Assembly: GCA_045579745.1 (NCBI GenBank)
Contig: JAZNMQ010000020.1
Coordinates: forward strand, 4,897-68,896
Direction: 5' to 3'
Origin: Flemingiibacterium sp045579745
GTDB lineage: Bacteria > Bacillota > Clostridia > Oscillospirales > CAG-272
Length of the DNA: 64,000 bases
Shown here: one piece after another, positions 51,898 through 60,112 of the stretch
Numbering within the stretch: position 1 is the stretch's first letter
How the letters are laid out: the number at the start of each line of letters is the position of its first letter
Translations under genes and position numbers: made by a program
The notes under the pieces: generated by a model
What the model was told of the DNA's origin: nothing
The model's input: the letters and a program-made list of their open reading frames with translations, nothing else
Database searches by the model: none

Positions 51898-53127
51898 ATG
51901 TCACAAAAAGGCGAACTTTATGAGCTTGCAAGCCGAGTTATGGAGCTTGCAACCTCTGACGAAATGAACGAAAAGCGTCGTCTTTGGAGATGTTCAAACA
52001 GCTTCAAGGGAGATGCTCCGCTAATATATCTTCGCGCATTTGCATTCGATGAAAACTTTTCAAGCTCGGTATTAAAATGCACCGACCCAATGCTTCGCGG
52101 AGTTGAAAAATCGCTTCATCAGGCAATCTATCGCGCGACTCTCGGCGACGATTTCATTATTGAGCCGTGGTATAAAATCGACGCGAGCTACACGACTTCA
52201 AATTCCATGCGATGGGGTGTTCGTGTCGGTCTTGGCGAGAAAACTCAGTCGAACGGCGCGGCAGGCTATGCACCCATTCTGAACGATGAGGATTTCTCAT
52301 GCCTCAAGCCCGCTTCGTACGAAGTTGACGAGAAAAGCACTGACCTCAGATATGAACAGCTAATGGAAGCTTTCGGCGGAGCTTTGCCCGTTTTCGTTTC
52401 ACGTCAAGGGCAATTTACTATGTGGTGCGACGACATCTCCACCGATATTGCAAAAATGCGCGGACTTGAACAGCTCATGTGGGATGTTTACGACAATCCC
52501 GATTGGCTCCACAGTCTGTTGGCTTTTATGCGCGACGCTATTCTCGAGAACCACCGTCAAGCGGAAGCGGCAGGCGGATTCTCACTCGCAGACCACGAAA
52601 ATCAGTGCATGACTTATGCCGAGGAGCTCGATGACCCCAATCCGAATGTTAAGGGAGTTTCACGAACGCAGTTATGGCGATTCAATGCGGCGCAGGAATA
52701 TACCGGCTTCAGTCCGGAAATGTTCTGGGAATTTATTTTGCAGTATCAACAGCCAATCCTCGAGCAGTTCGGTATGAGTGCATACGGATGCTGTGAAAAT
52801 CTCACGGGAGTTATACCGTACCTTCGCCGAATAAAGAATTTGCGCAGAATTGCAGTTTCGCCCTTTGCAGATGCAAAAAAGTGCGCGGAGCAGATTGGAA
52901 GCGACTACATTTTGTCATGGCGTCCGAACCCATCTTTGATGGTTGCAACAGGGCTTGACGAGGATTTCGTCAGAAAATATATGCGCGAGCACTTTGAGAT
53001 TTTCAAGGCAAACAACAACCATTTTGACATCACGCTGAAGGATGTTGAAACTGTCAGCCATCATCCTGAAAATGTGAAGCGTTGGACTGAAATCGTCCGC
53101 GAGGAAATCGTTAACTTCTACTCTTAA
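51898..53127 (+). CDS. URO-D-fold protein, zinc-site variant (second)
   Basis: 409 residues from the ATG at 51898 (GGAGAACACGCT upstream; the ORF-opening ATG at 51841 has no site). It shares fold-level features with URO-D-type methyltransferases (for example RRLWRCSNSF... and SWRPNPSLM) but not the His-x-Cys zinc motif; instead it has Tyr296-Gly-Cys-Cys-Glu300. It is only distantly related to the first URO-D-like protein. Two such genes flanking glycosidases suggest different steps on the same methylated or modified sugar. Confidence 0.65.
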   Translation: MSQKGELYELASRVMELATSDEMNEKRRLWRCSNSFKGDAPLIYLRAFAFDENFSSSVLKCTDPMLRGVEKSLHQAIYRATLGDDFIIEPWYKIDASYTTSNSMRWGVRVGLGEKTQSNGAAGYAPILNDEDFSCLKPASYEVDEKSTDLRYEQLMEAFGGALPVFVSRQGQFTMWCDDISTDIAKMRGLEQLMWDVYDNPDWLHSLLAFMRDAILENHRQAEAAGGFSLADHENQCMTYAEELDDPNPNVKGVSRTQLWRFNAAQEYTGFSPEMFWEFILQYQQPILEQFGMSAYGCCENLTGVIPYLRRIKNLRRIAVSPFADAKKCAEQIGSDYILSWRPNPSLMVATGLDEDFVRKYMREHFEIFKANNNHFDITLKDVETVSHHPENVKRWTEIVREEIVNFYS

Positions 53128-53150
53128 CACAAAAGAAAGGGACAACCACA

Positions 53151-55169
53151 ATGTTGAAAGAATGTTATGCAAGCTTTGATGCTGCAAGCGGAAGACTCAC
53201 ACTGGGTAACAGCCGCATAGAAAAAACAATGATCATCAAGGGCAGCTTTATTCGCACCGAAAAGGTAGAGGATAAATCAAGCTCGGTTAAATGGAATGGC
53301 GGCAAGCCCTTGTGGCAGCGCTGCCCTGTTCTCGGAGTTCAGGAATCTCCCGAAATCCGCTTTGAAGCCATTGAATGTGACGCTCCTCTTGCGATGAAGC
53401 CTCACCTCAAGGTATCACTTGAGCTTGCCGGAAACAGCGGTACCGCATGGTATGAATACATAATCTTCCCGAATATCCCGTTCATATACAGCCAAATAAG
53501 CATAGAAAAGAAGGGCGAGCTCGAGCTTGGTCTTTCACAATCCGATTTCAAGCAGAGTACAGGTGTCGAAACCGGTGCAGATAAGGTTTCTCAAAATGAC
53601 ATAATTTGCGATTCCAATACCCTCGACTGCATTCCGCTCCGCTTTTCTCACCTCGAGGTTGAATCCTTCAACCTCTATGACAAAACCGATAACAACGATA
53701 TGCTCGTTGAGCGTTCTACCTTCCCCATCTACAAGAGAGGCGTGACCGAACGCGAGGGCAATATCTTCAAAATCAACGATTACGCAACCGAAAACACGCT
53801 GATGATAATAAAGCATTCGCCTACTCACAGCTCTGAGCTTAACAGAAGCGGCAAGGATATCGTATTCCCGAACGCGGCATACGCGCTCCTCAGAGGAACA
53901 GGCGTTGACTTCAACGACATTCCCGAGGGCAAGGTTCCCTATTATGCATCGGCTATCGGCGTTTCGAAGACAGCTGATATCTCCGATGAATATTGGCGTT
54001 ACAGCACAGCATTCTCAACCGGCGATGACCGCGGTGCACTCTTTATCATGTCAAACACCTGGGGCGACCGCAGTCAGGATATGGCTATCTCCGAGGAATT
54101 TATCATGAAGGAGCTCGACCGTGCGAAGGAGCTCGGCGTTGACATTCTCCAGATCGACGACGGTTGGATGTCCGGTATCACCGCTAACTCCCTCCGCAAA
54201 AAAGGCGGTGCATGGGGTAACTACTACGCATACGACAGCAATTTCTGGGACGTTGACCCCGAGCGTTTCCCGAACGACCTCTATCCTGTTATCAACAAGG
54301 CAAAGGAATACGGCATCGAGATCGGTCTTTGGTTTGGTCCCGACTCGTCAAACGATTTCGCGAATGTCGAAAAGGACATCGAGATTCTTATGGATCTGTA
54401 CAAGAAGTACGGTGTCAGATACTTCAAGTTTGACGGTGTGGGCATCAGCTCCAAAAAAGGCGAAATGGGCTTCATCTACATGATGAAGAAGCTGACCGAG
54501 CTTACAAACGGCGATATGCGATTCAATCTCGACGTAACCGCAGGCGACCGTTTCGGATACCTCTATCACACGCAGTACGGCACTCTGTTCGTAGAAAACA
54601 GATACACCGACTGGGGCAACTACTTCCCGCACAACACATTCAAGAACCTGTGGCATCTTGCGTCCATTGTTCCTACAAGACGTCTTCAGATGGAGCTTCT
54701 CAACAACAAGCGCAATATTGACAAGTATTTTGATCTTAAGTATGCGCCCTCGCAATATGGCATGGACTACATCTTTGCAGTCACAATGCCCGCGAATCCG
54801 CTTGTCTGGATGGAAATGACTCACCTTGAAGATGCCGATGTAAAGGTTCTTTCAAGAATTACCGATGCATACAAGCCGTTCAAGGCAGAGCTTTTTAGCT
54901 CACAGGTAATTCCGATAGGCGATGCTCCGAGCGGAAAGAGCTTCTCAGGGTATCTTTGCAGAAGTGAGGACAAAAAATCAGGACACATCATCCTTTTCCG
55001 CGAAACCACCGAGGCAGATACTTACACCTTCAAGCTTCCGCTTGACATCAGTAGTGCCGAAATTGAGGTGATTTACGACAGCGCATCCGCAGAGATCTCC
55101 AAAACTGCCGACGGCGTTACCGTAAAATTCTCAGAACCAAGATCTTTCGTTTGGGCAAAGGTAAAATAA
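53151..55169 (+). CDS. GH36-like alpha-galactosidase/glycosidase
   Basis: 672 residues, no signal peptide. N-terminal beta-sandwich (1-290), then the clan-D TIM barrel with ILQIDDGWM (Asp336-Asp337), YFKFDGVG with the nucleophile Asp428, and NLDVTAGDRFG (Asp461, Asp466), where the acid/base should be. C-terminal beta domain follows. The family includes alpha-galactosidases and alpha-N-acetylgalactosaminidases. AAAGGG precedes the start. Last gene before the convergent DUF4038 gene. Confidence 0.85.
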   Translation: MLKECYASFDAASGRLTLGNSRIEKTMIIKGSFIRTEKVEDKSSSVKWNGGKPLWQRCPVLGVQESPEIRFEAIECDAPLAMKPHLKVSLELAGNSGTAWYEYIIFPNIPFIYSQISIEKKGELELGLSQSDFKQSTGVETGADKVSQNDIICDSNTLDCIPLRFSHLEVESFNLYDKTDNNDMLVERSTFPIYKRGVTEREGNIFKINDYATENTLMIIKHSPTHSSELNRSGKDIVFPNAAYALLRGTGVDFNDIPEGKVPYYASAIGVSKTADISDEYWRYSTAFSTGDDRGALFIMSNTWGDRSQDMAISEEFIMKELDRAKELGVDILQIDDGWMSGITANSLRKKGGAWGNYYAYDSNFWDVDPERFPNDLYPVINKAKEYGIEIGLWFGPDSSNDFANVEKDIEILMDLYKKYGVRYFKFDGVGISSKKGEMGFIYMMKKLTELTNGDMRFNLDVTAGDRFGYLYHTQYGTLFVENRYTDWGNYFPHNTFKNLWHLASIVPTRRLQMELLNNKRNIDKYFDLKYAPSQYGMDYIFAVTMPANPLVWMEMTHLEDADVKVLSRITDAYKPFKAELFSSQVIPIGDAPSGKSFSGYLCRSEDKKSGHIILFRETTEADTYTFKLPLDISSAEIEVIYDSASAEISKTADGVTVKFSEPRSFVWAKVK

Positions 55170-55175
55170 AAATCA

Positions 55176-55210
55176 GGAGCTGCTGCATTAAGTGCAACAG
55201 CTCCTTTTCT
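55176..55210. terminator. Terminator between convergent glycosidase genes
   Basis: GGAGCTG-C-TGCA (55176 onward) pairs with TGCA-A-CAGCTCC (to 55204), then TTTTCTT. It probably serves both strands. Confidence 0.85.
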
Positions 55211-55213
55211 TAT

Positions 55214-56503
55214 TTACTTTCGTAATATTACAACTGCATCCATGCCTCGTCCTGCTCCGCGGTCAACAAATGATATCAGATCGCCTTCAAGCTTAACATT
55301 CGTCTTTGAATATTCACCGCTTGTAGGCTCAAACATCTCGACCTCGGCAGGCACAAAGCCCAAAGCCTCGAGATTCAGCCTTGTGGGAAGTCCGAACGGA
55401 CAGTATATATACGCGCTGTCAGCTCCAACCATCGCCGCAGTGTAGTTTGCATCGTGTGCATTGCCAATGACCGCATCCTCGCACGGAACATGAGCTGTGA
55501 GGTCATTTCGGGAGATAAAATCGGCAAAATATCTTATCTCACATGCCGCAGGGCGATTGAGTGCGGTTTTCCAGACGTTCGGGAAATATGAGCCCGGGCA
55601 GTCGCAAAAGCCCCAAACGCTGTGATGACCGTAAGTATTGCCTGCGCTTCCGGCAAAAAGATTACGATACATTGTAACGCGAACATCGCACGCGTCAAAA
55701 TAGCCCCTTCGAGGGTCAAAGCTTTTCGGATGGTCCTCGTAGCATTGCTCGCCGTCCATAGTCGGGCGCGTCGGCTTCATATTATAATCCTTTGCGATGA
55801 GCTCGTAGCTTGTCGGAGTACACGGCTCATTATGCCCCGACTGCATCATGTTGAAATCGAGCCATGAGCGGTCGTTTAAATAGTGCGAGGAGGAAACGCA
55901 TTGGTCGGGATGAAATGTAATCAGGAATTTGCCATTGTCGCCCTCTCTGAGGCCTCGCGCCATCTCATCAATTATCGCGTAATGCCTGTCCTCATCAAGC
56001 GCGCGGTCGCCGCCGAGGATCCAAATTATATTGTCGTGGTGCCTGAGCATCTCAGCAAGCCATTTGCCATATACATATGCGTTTTCGGGAGTAAATATCT
56101 CGGGGCCCTTTCCGGTCTTAATGTTGAATTTATCTCCCCATGATGGGAGAACACCGACATACAGACCAAGCTCCTCAGCAATTTTTATTATCGCTTCAAC
56201 ATGGGAAAAGTAGCTGTAATCGCCACCAAGGTCGGGAAGCGTGGGAGAGTATTGTCCGTCTGCATCCGTCTTAAGTGGGAGCCGACCATATACATTCGGC
56301 ACGCGAAGCCCATCTGCCTCGGATAGAATTACCGCCTGAACAAGGTTAAAGCCTTGTGATTTTCTTGTTTTGAGATAAAGCGTGGCATCTTCAATGCTCG
56401 TTCTGTGAAACAAGCCCCATGCAGTATCGCCTATCAGATATACATTTTCTCCCGCCGATGTGACAAATCGACGCTTATCCTCAGAAATTTGAAGTGTTTT
56501 CAT
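55214..56503 (-). CDS. DUF4038 glycosidase (GH140 apiosidase-like)
   Basis: 429 residues, no signal peptide. The barrel starts with FLIGDTAWGLFHR-type sequence (here YLIGDTAWGLFHR, 22-34). Candidate catalytic acids are Asp166 in WILGGDR and Glu252 in MDGEQCYE. The C-terminal 90 residues form the small beta domain (PF12904-like). GH140 enzymes release apiose from rhamnogalacturonan II; other DUF4038 members have other substrates. It faces the main genes but lies inside the locus, with its own promoter. Confidence 0.8.
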   Translation of the reverse strand: MKTLQISEDKRRFVTSAGENVYLIGDTAWGLFHRTSIEDATLYLKTRKSQGFNLVQAVILSEADGLRVPNVYGRLPLKTDADGQYSPTLPDLGGDYSYFSHVEAIIKIAEELGLYVGVLPSWGDKFNIKTGKGPEIFTPENAYVYGKWLAEMLRHHDNIIWILGGDRALDEDRHYAIIDEMARGLREGDNGKFLITFHPDQCVSSSHYLNDRSWLDFNMMQSGHNEPCTPTSYELIAKDYNMKPTRPTMDGEQCYEDHPKSFDPRRGYFDACDVRVTMYRNLFAGSAGNTYGHHSVWGFCDCPGSYFPNVWKTALNRPAACEIRYFADFISRNDLTAHVPCEDAVIGNAHDANYTAAMVGADSAYIYCPFGLPTRLNLEALGFVPAEVEMFEPTSGEYSKTNVKLEGDLISFVDRGAGRGMDAVVILRK

Positions 56504-56575
56504 AACAAAAATACCTATTCCCTTTGCAGAAATTTTCTCTCACTGTTTTGGTGTGAATTTTTTCTTTCTGTAATT

Positions 56576-56604
56576 AGAATAGCATTTTACGCAAAGGATG
56601 TCAA
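56576..56604 (-). promoter_or_regulatory. Promoter of the DUF4038 gene
   Basis: Minus strand TTGACA (56604-56599), 17 bases, TATTCT (56581-56576). Confidence 0.75.
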
Positions 56605-56657
56605 GCGATTTTTTGAAAAAATTATGTGGTTTTGTTTCCTGAGTTTACAAAAAAGAA

Positions 56658-56717
56658 AGAACACCATATTTACTTATTAATATTTATTTGCTATAATGAA
56701 TCCAAGATTGGTGTTCT
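56658..56717 (+). promoter_or_regulatory. Promoter and 9-bp inverted repeat of the AraC-corrinoid gene
   Basis: TATAAT at 56692-56697, with a weak TTTACT 17 bases upstream (56669-56674). AGAACACCA (56658-56666) and TGGTGTTCT (56709-56717) are exact inverted copies on either side of the promoter, likely operator halves. Confidence 0.6.
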
Positions 56718-56769
56718 GTGTGAAAATAGTTTTTATAGGCATCTTTTGATGATGGAAAGCGGTGCGAAA

Positions 56770-58344
56770 ATGTCGAGCGACTTAAATAAAGCCAATCGTT
56801 TGACGAAGGCTGTGCTTCTAAAGGATAATCCTATATATCAGAATGTTTGTGCTTGTCATGACATCTACTCCCCCGAGCTTGCATCGGAAAGACTGAAGAC
56901 TCACGACATTTTCGAGATAAGCATAGTTACTTCGGGAAGCGGCATCCATTGTATTCAAAATCAGGCGATCCCTTGCAGCGAAGGCGATATCTACATAGTA
57001 AGCGGCGATATCCCTCATATGTACTTTTTGTCAGAGGACGGCGGTGAACTTGTTGTTCGTCACCTGTACTTTGATATCAAGGACTGGTTTGACGGTGATA
57101 TAGTTTATTCAGGAAGTGTTCGCTATTGCTACGGGGTATTTTCGGACAACGCCCTGACAGCATATGCTATGCTGACCTCGCAGACACTTGCTGAAATCAA
57201 CAGCCTTTGCCATGAAATCGAAAAAGAGCTCGATGAGAGAAAAATTGAGTGGAACGAAGCTGTCAGAGCGCATCTTTCGATGATACTCATTAAGCTCGGC
57301 CGATATGTTAAAGGAGCAATTAAAAACGAGCCTTCACCCAATCACAAGGAATGGTCAATAGTTTCAACCGCAATGAACACTGTAATGGACCATTTCGCGG
57401 AATGCGAGCTGACGCTTGAATCGATCGCCGAGAGCATGTTTATCAGCAAATCGCATCTCAGCAGACTTTTCAAACGCCTGACAGGCAGGTCATTCACGGA
57501 TTATCTTCGCGGTATACGGCTTGAGCACGCCTGCCATCTTTTGGAGGATACTGACCTTAACATCGAGGAAATCGTTAAGCAATGCGGGCTTCGCGATATT
57601 CCCTCATTCTATCGTTCGTTCGGCGAAAAAATGAATATGACGCCGAACTGCTACCGCAAAACACAAAAATCGAAATCCAAAAATATTTTTTATAAAGGAG
57701 AAACAACAATGAGCATTTTAACCGAAATTTCCGAGAATCTTCAGAAGGGTAAAGCTAAGATCGTTAAAGAGCTTGTACAGCAGGCACTTGACGAGGGCGT
57801 AAAGGCTTCTGACATTCTTAACGATGGCCTTCTCGCAGGTATGGGCGTAATCGGCGAAAAGTTTAAAAACAACGAAGTTTATGTTCCTGAAGTTCTCGTT
57901 GCAGCAAGAGCTATGAACATGGGTACTCAGGTACTTAAGCCCCACCTCGCTGAGAGCGGTGTTGAGGCTGCAGGTAAGGTTTGCATCGGTACTGTACAGG
58001 GCGACCTCCACGATATCGGTAAGAACCTTGTTAAGATGATGATGGAAGGTAAGGGTCTTGAGGTTGTTGACCTCGGAACTGACGTTTCCGCTGAAGCTTT
58101 TGTTAATACCGCTATTGAGCAGAACTGCCAGATCATCTGCTGCTCCGCACTTCTCACCACAACCATGGGCGTTATGGAAGAGGTTGTTAAGCTTGCAACC
58201 GAGAAGGGCATCCGCGACAAGGTTAAGATCATGATCGGCGGCGCTCCCACAACAACCGAGTTCTGCCAGAAGATCGGTGCTGACTGCTACACTGCTGACG
58301 CTGCAAGTGCTGCTGACGCTGCTATTGCTCTCTGCAAGGCATAA
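56770..58344 (+). CDS. AraC-family regulator reading in frame into a corrinoid protein
   Basis: 524 residues if started at the ATG at 56770 (GGAAAG about 10 bases upstream). Residues 1-300 are an AraC regulator: cupin-like sensor (HDIFEISIVTSGSGIHCIQ), then LTLESIAESMFISKSHLSRLF and IEEIVKQCGLRDIPSFYRSF. There is no stop codon after it. The frame continues through KSKSKNIFYKGETT, which is the translation of a ribosome-binding region, straight into the corrinoid protein that begins at Met 57709. A one-base insertion in the T6 run at 57686-57691 would close the frame at a TAA (57693-57695), so a sequencing or population indel must be excluded. Confidence 0.75.
   Translation: MSSDLNKANRLTKAVLLKDNPIYQNVCACHDIYSPELASERLKTHDIFEISIVTSGSGIHCIQNQAIPCSEGDIYIVSGDIPHMYFLSEDGGELVVRHLYFDIKDWFDGDIVYSGSVRYCYGVFSDNALTAYAMLTSQTLAEINSLCHEIEKELDERKIEWNEAVRAHLSMILIKLGRYVKGAIKNEPSPNHKEWSIVSTAMNTVMDHFAECELTLESIAESMFISKSHLSRLFKRLTGRSFTDYLRGIRLEHACHLLEDTDLNIEEIVKQCGLRDIPSFYRSFGEKMNMTPNCYRKTQKSKSKNIFYKGETTMSILTEISENLQKGKAKIVKELVQQALDEGVKASDILNDGLLAGMGVIGEKFKNNEVYVPEVLVAARAMNMGTQVLKPHLAESGVEAAGKVCIGTVQGDLHDIGKNLVKMMMEGKGLEVVDLGTDVSAEAFVNTAIEQNCQIICCSALLTTTMGVMEEVVKLATEKGIRDKVKIMIGGAPTTTEFCQKIGADCYTADAASAADAAIALCKA
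57709..58344 (+). CDS. Corrinoid (B12-binding) protein, internal start
   Basis: 211 residues from the ATG at 57709, with AAAGGAG 8 bases upstream, so it can be made separately from the long AraC fusion. An N-terminal helical cap (1-88) precedes the Rossmann-like B12 domain with DLHDIG at 99-104 (His101 as cobalt ligand), SALL at 146-149 and GGAPTT at 177-182. This is the MtaC/MtbC/MtvC class of methyl carrier protein. The genes that follow supply its methyltransferase and activase. Confidence 0.92.
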   Translation: MSILTEISENLQKGKAKIVKELVQQALDEGVKASDILNDGLLAGMGVIGEKFKNNEVYVPEVLVAARAMNMGTQVLKPHLAESGVEAAGKVCIGTVQGDLHDIGKNLVKMMMEGKGLEVVDLGTDVSAEAFVNTAIEQNCQIICCSALLTTTMGVMEEVVKLATEKGIRDKVKIMIGGAPTTTEFCQKIGADCYTADAASAADAAIALCKA

Positions 58345-58378
58345 TTTCTCTATAATTTAATTAAAGGAATACTAACTG

Positions 58379-59383
58379 ATGAAACGTAACATGAGACAGT
58401 GGATAGCCGAGCTTCGCGAGTCGAAGAAGGCGCTTCCCGTTCTTTCCTTCCCCTGCGTAAGCCTCCTCGGCATCACCGTTAGCGAGCTCATCTCGAGCAG
58501 CGACCGTCAGGCAGAGGGTATGCGCATGGTTGCCGAAAAGGTTGATTCTGCTGCATCCGTTAGCCTTATGGACCTTTCTGTTGAAGCTGAGTGCTTCGGT
58601 GCTACTCCGCGTTTTTCTGACAGCGAGGTTCCCACTATCGTCGGCAGACTTATTCACGACGAGGATGAGGCCAAGGCACTTGAGGTTCCCAAGGTCGGTG
58701 CGTGCCGTTCAGGTCTGTATGTTGACGCCATTCGCAAGGCTGTAAAACTCATCGAGGATCGCCCTGTTCTTGCAGGTATCATCGGTCCCTTCTCCCTCGC
58801 AGCAAGACTTCTTGATGTATCTGAAATTATGATGGATTGCTATGATGAACCGGATATGGTACATATCGTTCTCGAAAAAGCTACCGAATTCCTCATCGAA
58901 TACGCCAAGGCGTACAAGGAAGCAGGTGCTAACGGCATCGTTATGGCTGAACCGGTTGCGGGACTTCTCTCCCCTGCTCTTGAGGCTGAATTCTCTGCTC
59001 CTTATGTAAAGAAGATAGTTGACGCTGTTCAGGACGATGAGTTCGTTCTCATCTACCACAACTGCGGCGACAATACACCTTTAATGGTTGACTCCATTCT
59101 TTCGACAGGCTCTGCTGCTTATCACTTCGGTAACGCTATCAATATGCGTGAGATGATGGAAAAGCTTCCGTCCGATGTCGTTGCTATGGGTAATGTAGAC
59201 CCCGCAGGTGTTCTTCGCATGGGCAACCCCGAAACTGTACGAAAGGCTACCCTCGATGTTATGGGCGATTGCTGCAAGTTTGATAACTTCGTTATCTCCT
59301 CAGGCTGCGACATTCCTCCTATGACTCCGTGGGAGAATATTGACGCGTTCTTTAGCGCAGTAAACGAGTATTATGGAAAATAA
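58379..59383 (+). CDS. MtaA-like corrinoid methyltransferase (URO-D fold)
   Basis: 334 residues. The zinc site of methylcobamide methyltransferases is intact: His227-x-Cys229 in YHNCGD and Cys310 in SSGCDIPPMTPWEN. It would move methyl groups between the corrinoid protein and an acceptor; bacteria lack coenzyme M in most cases, so tetrahydrofolate or another carrier is more likely. It follows the corrinoid gene by 34 bases and overlaps the DUF2284 gene by 11. Confidence 0.88.
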   Translation: MKRNMRQWIAELRESKKALPVLSFPCVSLLGITVSELISSSDRQAEGMRMVAEKVDSAASVSLMDLSVEAECFGATPRFSDSEVPTIVGRLIHDEDEAKALEVPKVGACRSGLYVDAIRKAVKLIEDRPVLAGIIGPFSLAARLLDVSEIMMDCYDEPDMVHIVLEKATEFLIEYAKAYKEAGANGIVMAEPVAGLLSPALEAEFSAPYVKKIVDAVQDDEFVLIYHNCGDNTPLMVDSILSTGSAAYHFGNAINMREMMEKLPSDVVAMGNVDPAGVLRMGNPETVRKATLDVMGDCCKFDNFVISSGCDIPPMTPWENIDAFFSAVNEYYGK

Positions 59384-59930
59384 AGAAATTTTCGATAAGC
59401 TTTGCGCCAAGGCTATTGAGCTCGGCGCATCCAATGTAGGTATTGTTGATGTTGACAAGATTGAAACAGACGCGGTTTTCCGTGAAATGTGCGCATCCAA
59501 CGCTTGCGGAGTTTACGGCAAATGCTGGACTTGTCCTCCTGATATAGGTGATATTCATGAGCTTATGGCAAAGGTGAAATCCTTTGATTATGCGCTTGTT
59601 TATCAGACTATAAGCGACCTTGAAGACAGCTACGACTTTGAGGGCATGATGGAGGCAGGCAGCCGCCATAACAAGCTTGACTGTGCTCTCAGGGAAAGCG
59701 TCAGAGCGATGGAGCTTACCAAGGTGCTTCACCTCGGAGCAGGCGGATGCAGAGTTTGCGAGGTTTGCGCAAAGCGCACAAACGAGCCCTGCAGATTCCC
59801 GGAGCTTGCAATGTCTTCACTTGAAGCTCATGGCATAAACGTGTCTAAGCTTGCGGCTCTTGCCGGAATGAAGTACATCAACGGAACAGATACCGTAACC
59901 TACTTCGGCACGGTATTCTTCTCTGTGTAA
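59373..59930 (+). CDS. DUF2284 Cys-rich (Fe-S) protein
   Basis: 185 residues, starting inside the MtaA-like gene. Two Cys clusters are visible: CASNACGVYGKCWTCPP (about 35-51) and CRVCEVCAKRTNEPC (about 127-141), spacing suited to one or two iron-sulfur clusters. DUF2284 proteins are regular companions of corrinoid methyltransferase systems and may take part in electron transfer to the cobalt. Role unproven. Confidence 0.8.
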   Translation: MENKEIFDKLCAKAIELGASNVGIVDVDKIETDAVFREMCASNACGVYGKCWTCPPDIGDIHELMAKVKSFDYALVYQTISDLEDSYDFEGMMEAGSRHNKLDCALRESVRAMELTKVLHLGAGGCRVCEVCAKRTNEPCRFPELAMSSLEAHGINVSKLAALAGMKYINGTDTVTYFGTVFFSV

Positions 59931-60008
59931 AACAGAGAAGCGTAAAATACCATCTCGCATTACTATAAAGATATTCACGCCTCGGATGTATAATAATTCG
60001 GGGCGTGA

Positions 60009-60089
60009 TTTAAGGCAGTACCACAAAATTCACGGCTGACGCCTTTATGGCGCATCTGGACTATCGGAATCATGCGGTACTGCCTTAAA
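60009..60089. repeat. 81-bp dispersed element, copy 2 (intact ends)
   Basis: TTTAAGGCAGTACC (60009-60022) and GGTACTGCCTTAAA (60076-60089) are perfect 14-bp terminal inverted repeats. The inside aligns with the 38566-38645 copy. It lies between the DUF2284 and RACo-like genes of one probable operon, so it is read through. MITE-like or REP-like. Confidence 0.8.
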
Positions 60090-60112
60090 TTAAAAACAAA
60101 TGGAGATTTTTT

